The position numbers and the translations under genes are program-made. From contig NZ_BBJH01000061.1 of assembly GCF_000739775.1 (NCBI RefSeq), forward strand, positions 1 through 47,725: a stretch of DNA of 47,725 bases, read 5' to 3'. This document shows, in pieces, positions 44,042-47,725 of this stretch; positions within the stretch are counted from its first letter, which is position 1, and each line of letters opens with the position of its first letter. This DNA is from Paraburkholderia heleia NBRC 101817. Its GTDB lineage: Bacteria; Pseudomonadota; Gammaproteobacteria; Burkholderiales; Burkholderiaceae. Under the pieces are notes generated by a model. The model did not search any database and was not told where the DNA came from. It saw only the letters and a list, made by a program, of their open reading frames with translations.

Positions 44042-45067
44042 TTAGTCGAGTCCCAGCTGCGCCTTGATGGCCGGCATCATGTACTGCACGGCCGCGCGCC
44101 CTTCCTCGATGGCGGGTGCGGCGCGATGAAAGTCGAAGATCCCCATGCCGCCCAGGCGCGGCTGGATCAGCACGTCGGCGGGCTCGCCTGCAAGGCGGCT
44201 GCGCGTAATGCGCACCTGCATGATGTCGATGCTCTGGGCCACCGAGCTCAATACGGAAGGCACGCGCGTGCTAGGCGGCGGCGCCACGCGCACGTCCGGC
44301 CCTCCCGACGCGCCGGGGCCTGCAGGCTGCAGCCAGCGCGGGAAGCGCTTGCCGTTGCGGCGCAGCAGCGGTTCGGGCGTCGCTTCGCCGTCCTCAGCGC
44401 CGCTGTCCGCCCCGGCAGCCGACGCCGCCGTCGCCGCGCCGCTCGACTCCACGGGCAGCTCGCGCGGCATCGTGTCGATCGCGCCGCCCAGGTCGCGGCC
44501 GTTGAGAATGTCGTGATTGAGGTCGATGGCGATCACGGTGTCGGCGCGCATCGCGCGCGCGGCGGACACCGGCACCGGGTTGCTCAGTCCGCCGTCCACG
44601 AGCCACACCCCGTCATGCCAGATCGGCGTGAAGATGCCGGGAATCGCGATCGAAGCGCGCACGGCGTCCACCACGCCGCCTTCGCGCAGCCAGACTTCGC
44701 GCCCCGTGTCGAGCTCGGTGGCGACCGCCGTGAACGGCAGCCTCAGGTCATCGATCGAGCGGCCGTTGAACTGGTGCGCAAACAGGTCGATCACCTTGCG
44801 CCCGCCGAGCAGCCCACCCGAAAAACGCAAGTCGAGCAGGCGCACGACGGTCTGCCAGGTGAGCTTGCCCACCCAGTCCTCGAGCCAGTCGAGATCGCCG
44901 TTCGCGTACACGGCGCCGACCAGCGCGCCGATCGACGTACCGCACACCACGTCGGGCTTGATGCCCGCTTCCTCGAGCGCGCGAATCGCGCCAATATGCG
45001 CCCAGCCGCGCGCCGCGCCGCCGCCGAGCACGAGCCCCACACGCTTGGGCCGTCGCCGGTTCATCAT
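44042..45067 (-). CDS. Patatin-like phospholipase (RssA-like)
   Basis: A 341-residue patatin-domain protein. It has the oxyanion loop GLVLGGGAARGWAHIG (about 10-25), nucleophile Ser in VCGTSIGALVG, and the catalytic Asp in WLVDGGLSNPVP, all intact. Members hydrolyse acyl esters of phospholipids. An unusual Ala/Gly/Glu/Pro-rich stretch of about 75 residues (about 200-275) interrupts the domain between IAIDLNHDI and VAQSIDIMQ. The perfect GAGGAGG before the ATG indicates strong translation. It lies 34 bases after the lipoprotein gene, probably in one operon. Confidence 0.92.
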   Translation of the reverse strand: MMNRRRPKRVGLVLGGGAARGWAHIGAIRALEEAGIKPDVVCGTSIGALVGAVYANGDLDWLEDWVGKLTWQTVVRLLDLRFSGGLLGGRKVIDLFAHQFNGRSIDDLRLPFTAVATELDTGREVWLREGGVVDAVRASIAIPGIFTPIWHDGVWLVDGGLSNPVPVSAARAMRADTVIAIDLNHDILNGRDLGGAIDTMPRELPVESSGAATAASAAGADSGAEDGEATPEPLLRRNGKRFPRWLQPAGPGASGGPDVRVAPPPSTRVPSVLSSVAQSIDIMQVRITRSRLAGEPADVLIQPRLGGMGIFDFHRAAPAIEEGRAAVQYMMPAIKAQLGLD

Positions 45068-45101
45068 GCGCGCCTCCTCGCGTGTTTTTGAGTCAACGGG
45101 G

Positions 45102-45683
45102 TCAGTGCCCGCGAATGATGTCCGAGCGCGAGGTCGTCGTGACCCGCCCGTCCGGTCCGAAATGCACGTTGAAATACGCTTCGGGCGTCACGCCCCCTTC
45201 CAGCCACTTCCAGCTCCACACCGTCTCCTTCTTCAAGCGGTAGCCGGCCACCTGCCCGGGTTTACCGAGCAAACGCCGGACCTCGTCCTCACTCATGCCG
45301 ACGTGGATCTTCGCGAAGTTTTCCGCCGTGAGCGCCTGAGTGATGGCCACGAGCCGCCCGTTCGGACCGATGTCGACCATCCAGGTCTTGAGGCCCTGCG
45401 GGCCGCGCGGATATTCGAGGCGGCGCGAGCCGTCGTCGAACACGCGCTCGGTTTCTGGCTTGCCCATTTGCTCGCGCACCTGCTCCAGCGTGGAAACGCC
45501 GGGCGTGAGGCCCTTGAGCAGCAGCGCGTCGGGCTTCACGGAATCGAAGAACGCCTTGAATCCCTGCCGGATGGTGTCGAGCATGGCATCGAACTGGCGA
45601 TCGTCGCAGCCGGAAAGCGTGAACGCCGCCGTGGCGGCGCACGCGAGCGCGAGCGAACGCGTGAGTGAAAACGTGGGCTTCAT
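45102..45683 (-). CDS. SmpA/OmlA-like lipoprotein
   Basis: A 193-residue protein with a lipoprotein signal peptide (LALACAATAAFTLSGC, lipobox LSGC). Two copies of a BamE/OmlA-like motif follow: LTPGVSTLEQVREQMGKPE and IHVGMSEDEVRRLLGKPGQVAGY, each ending in a Trp- or Tyr-containing strand (WSWKWLEGGVTPEAYFNVHFGPDGRV). Such domains bind partners in the outer-membrane inner leaflet or periplasm. It differs from the short house-keeping BamE, so the function is unknown. It precedes the patatin-like gene. Confidence 0.85.
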   Translation of the reverse strand: MKPTFSLTRSLALACAATAAFTLSGCDDRQFDAMLDTIRQGFKAFFDSVKPDALLLKGLTPGVSTLEQVREQMGKPETERVFDDGSRRLEYPRGPQGLKTWMVDIGPNGRLVAITQALTAENFAKIHVGMSEDEVRRLLGKPGQVAGYRLKKETVWSWKWLEGGVTPEAYFNVHFGPDGRVTTTSRSDIIRGH

Positions 45684-45761
45684 GTCCTTGCTAACGCATC
45701 AACATGGGCTTGCGTCTACGCGCGCCGATCCGGCGCGCATCGACATGCCCACAATGTACCG

Positions 45762-46838
45762 TCAATGGACCTGATCGTGCTGTGCGTCCCGCTTCGGGCG
45801 GGGCGCGCGTGCGTACACGCCCGAAGCGGCGGGCGGCGCGCCTGCGGACTGCGCGCCGCGGCGCAATGCGCGACGCGTGCCAACGATTTCCGCGGCCTGC
45901 CACGAAAGCAGCGCGAGCACGCCGAACACCACTTCGCGCATGCGCTTGACGAGCGCGAGCGAGAACGCCACGTCCTGGCTCACGCCAAAGAGCTGCGCGA
46001 GCAGCACGACGGCGACTTCCTGCACGCCGAGGCCGGCGGGCACCATGAAGGCGGCATGGCGCACGGCCTGGGTGATGGCCTCGATGGCGAGCGCGTCGCC
46101 GACCGTCACCGGATGGCCGAGCAGCGCGAGCGCCCACCACGTCTCGAACGCGCCGAGCATGTAGCCGCCAAGCTGCCAGAAGAAAGCGCGAAACATGAGG
46201 CCCGTGCGCGACATCAGCGCGTCGAGATCGGCGTCGAGCTGCTTGCCGTCGAGGGCGAGCATGAGCGGATTGTCGGGGCCGAGCAGCCGCCCGGCCCATC
46301 GTTCGATCGCGTGGAAGACGCCGCCGCGACGCACCAGCAATACGGCGAGCACAGGCAGCGGCGCCGAAAGCACGAGCGCCAGTGCGATCGTGGCGATGGT
46401 TCGCAGCGAACCGCCGTCGCCGGTCGCCGCCACGATCAGCACGACGCCGAGCGCCGAGAACGCGTATTGCACGGCGATCGTCACGAACACCTCGACGATC
46501 ACCGAAGCCGTGACCTCGCTCGCATTGCGCACCTTCCAGCGCGCAAGGCGAATACCGACGAGTTCGCCGCCCACGCCGACGACGGGCAGCAGCCGGTTCA
46601 CGGCCTCGCGCACGGTCGCGATCCACCAGAGGAACGTAAGCGATGCGCGCTTGTCGAGCAAAAGGCGCCACGCCTGGGCGTCGAGCAGGAGCGGCAGCGC
46701 GTGGAACGGCACGAGCCAGAGCAGCATGGGGCCTGCCGTGCCAACCACGCGCAGCACGTCGTGCGCGCCGTTATGGACGACGAGCCCGATCAGGATGGCG
46801 ATCCCGACTGGCAGGCCCAGCCATTGCAGCCACTTCAT
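45762..46838 (-). CDS. hpnL: Hopanoid-associated membrane protein HpnL
   Basis: A 358-residue inner-membrane protein of the UPF0104/LPG-synthase-like transmembrane family with about eight helices. It has REAVNRLLPVVGVGGELVGIRLAR (family signature), AAFMVPAGLGVQEVAVVLLAQLFGV and RMREVVFGVLALLSW. The neighbour hpnK identifies it as HpnL, proposed to act in hopanoid biosynthesis or transport. A basic disordered tail ends the protein. Its start overlaps the hpnK stop by four bases (ATGA). Confidence 0.9.
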   Translation of the reverse strand: MKWLQWLGLPVGIAILIGLVVHNGAHDVLRVVGTAGPMLLWLVPFHALPLLLDAQAWRLLLDKRASLTFLWWIATVREAVNRLLPVVGVGGELVGIRLARWKVRNASEVTASVIVEVFVTIAVQYAFSALGVVLIVAATGDGGSLRTIATIALALVLSAPLPVLAVLLVRRGGVFHAIERWAGRLLGPDNPLMLALDGKQLDADLDALMSRTGLMFRAFFWQLGGYMLGAFETWWALALLGHPVTVGDALAIEAITQAVRHAAFMVPAGLGVQEVAVVLLAQLFGVSQDVAFSLALVKRMREVVFGVLALLSWQAAEIVGTRRALRRGAQSAGAPPAASGVYARAPRPKRDAQHDQVH

Positions 46839-47725
46839 GACACCTGCACCTCGGGGCCGCGCGGCGCAGCGGGACCTGCGCCCGAAGCCGCGCCGAAGAA
46901 CACCTCGGTAAAGCCGCCCCGGCGCACGCCCGCCTGTGCGAGCGCTGCGGCCACGCGCGGCGAGATCAGCGCGCCGAATTCGTCGGCGTGGCGATACGTC
47001 TGCATCGACGGCGTAATGGGCGCCTCACCCGCCTCGCCGGCAAGCGCCGGGTGGCAGTAGATCTCGCCCACGCCCTGCGCGGGCAGATGCGCGAGCGCGT
47101 CGAGCACGGCGGCCTCGTCCATTGCGCCCGTCTTCGCGATGCCGACCACGTAGTCGTTATGCGCGACCCCCGCACGCGCAAGGCGCACGCGAACGAGCGC
47201 GAGCCAGGGCTTGAGCGCGAACGGCGCGCCTGCCTCGAGCGGCAGACGCATCGCGCGCAGACCGTAGTCGCGGCCGATCTCGAGGATCAGCCCGAGCACC
47301 GTGGGATGCAGATGAAAATGCTTGTGCGTGTTCACGTGATCGAGCGCGAGCCCGGTCGCCGCGAACGCTTCGAACTGCGCGCGTATCTCTTTCGCGAGTT
47401 GTCTGCGCACGTGCGGCAGGAAGAAGAAGCGCACGCCGTCGCGGACCATGTTGTCGCCGAAGCGCCCTTGCGCGTCGACGAGCGCGGGAATCTGCGCGCG
47501 CGGCAGCGTGGCCGCGCCATCGGCCAGCACCAGATGCAACCCCACGCGCAAACCCGGCGTGCGGCGCGCCCGCGCTACGGCGTCCGCCGCGGCGGGCGCG
47601 GCCACCATCAGGCTCGCGCAGTCGAGCACGCCCTCGCGATGCGCGCGCTCCACCGCCGCGTTGACCCGCTCGTGCAGGCCAAAGTCGTCGGCGGTGAAGA
47701 TGAGCGCGCGCGCATCGTGAGACGA
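46835..47725 (-). CDS. hpnK: Hopanoid-associated deacetylase-like protein HpnK, 5' end missing
   Basis: The frame is open to the right edge of the window, so the first residues are missing; about 296 codons are seen. It is a YdjC/ChbG-like carbohydrate deacetylase fold. Metal ligands are TADDFG near the start and the His cluster DHVNTHKHFHLHP (about residue 135 of the visible part). GEIYCHPAL is the late conserved motif. HpnK is consistently encoded in hopanoid loci and may remove an acetyl group in hopanoid side-chain assembly. Co-translation with hpnL is indicated by the ATGA overlap. Confidence 0.9.
   Translation of the reverse strand, partial: SSHDARALIFTADDFGLHERVNAAVERAHREGVLDCASLMVAAPAAADAVARARRTPGLRVGLHLVLADGAATLPRAQIPALVDAQGRFGDNMVRDGVRFFFLPHVRRQLAKEIRAQFEAFAATGLALDHVNTHKHFHLHPTVLGLILEIGRDYGLRAMRLPLEAGAPFALKPWLALVRVRLARAGVAHNDYVVGIAKTGAMDEAAVLDALAHLPAQGVGEIYCHPALAGEAGEAPITPSMQTYRHADEFGALISPRVAAALAQAGVRRGGFTEVFFGAASGAGPAAPRGPEVQVS

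Overview
The window is high-GC, gene-dense chromosomal DNA that looks like a Burkholderiaceae genome (Paraburkholderia, Burkholderia or Caballeronia). The grounds are codon use, the succinyltransferase (AST/aru) arginine pathway with heteromeric AruF/AruG subunits, hopanoid genes hpnK/hpnL, B12-controlled cbtBA and an MdtABC-type RND pump. I saw no rRNA or tRNA gene, CRISPR array or insertion sequence.

Layout. 1-2.5 kb: large MscS-type channel, cut by the left edge. 2.6-3.9 kb: Rrf2 regulator and NAD(P)-binding reductase, each preceded by a similar palindrome. 3.9-6.0 kb: lipoprotein, GNAT acetyltransferase, DJ-1/PfpI protein, small membrane protein. 6.1-9.5 kb: orphan CHASE3-type histidine kinase divergent from an ammonium transporter with a sigma-54-like promoter. 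9.5-12.8 kb: SDR enzyme, LysR regulator, a 0.6-kb non-coding region with a probable small RNA and an acyl-CoA-ligase relic, and an IclR regulator. 13.2-21.0 kb: mdtABC. 21.1-22.0 kb: DUF1232 protein and exported peroxiredoxin. 22.1-28.7 kb: c-di-GMP/HDOD cluster (EAL-HDOD, GGDEF-EAL behind a near-consensus flagellar sigma-28 promoter, HDOD, second EAL-HDOD).

29.0-41.0 kb is an arginine uptake and catabolism island on the minus strand: hisQ-hisM-hisP, AraC/GlxA regulator, astC-aruF-aruG-astD-astB-astE, then the periplasmic binding protein. A strong hairpin and a 22-codon upstream ORF precede astC. Transport, regulation and the five-step conversion of arginine to glutamate and succinate are thus linked.

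41.3-43.2 kb: cobalamin riboswitch controlling cbtB-cbtA, divergent from a histidine-phosphatase-like gene. 43.2-44.0 kb: mazEF-type toxin-antitoxin pair with consensus promoter and two palindromic operators. 44.0-45.7 kb: patatin-like lipase and OmlA-like lipoprotein. 45.8-47.7 kb: hpnL and hpnK, the latter cut by the right edge.

No large undescribed system is obvious. The most notable items are the astC leader, the candidate small RNA at 11.6 kb, the sigma-28-linked signalling cluster, the paired Rrf2 operators, the mazEF operator pair and a roughly 75-residue low-complexity insertion in MdtC.
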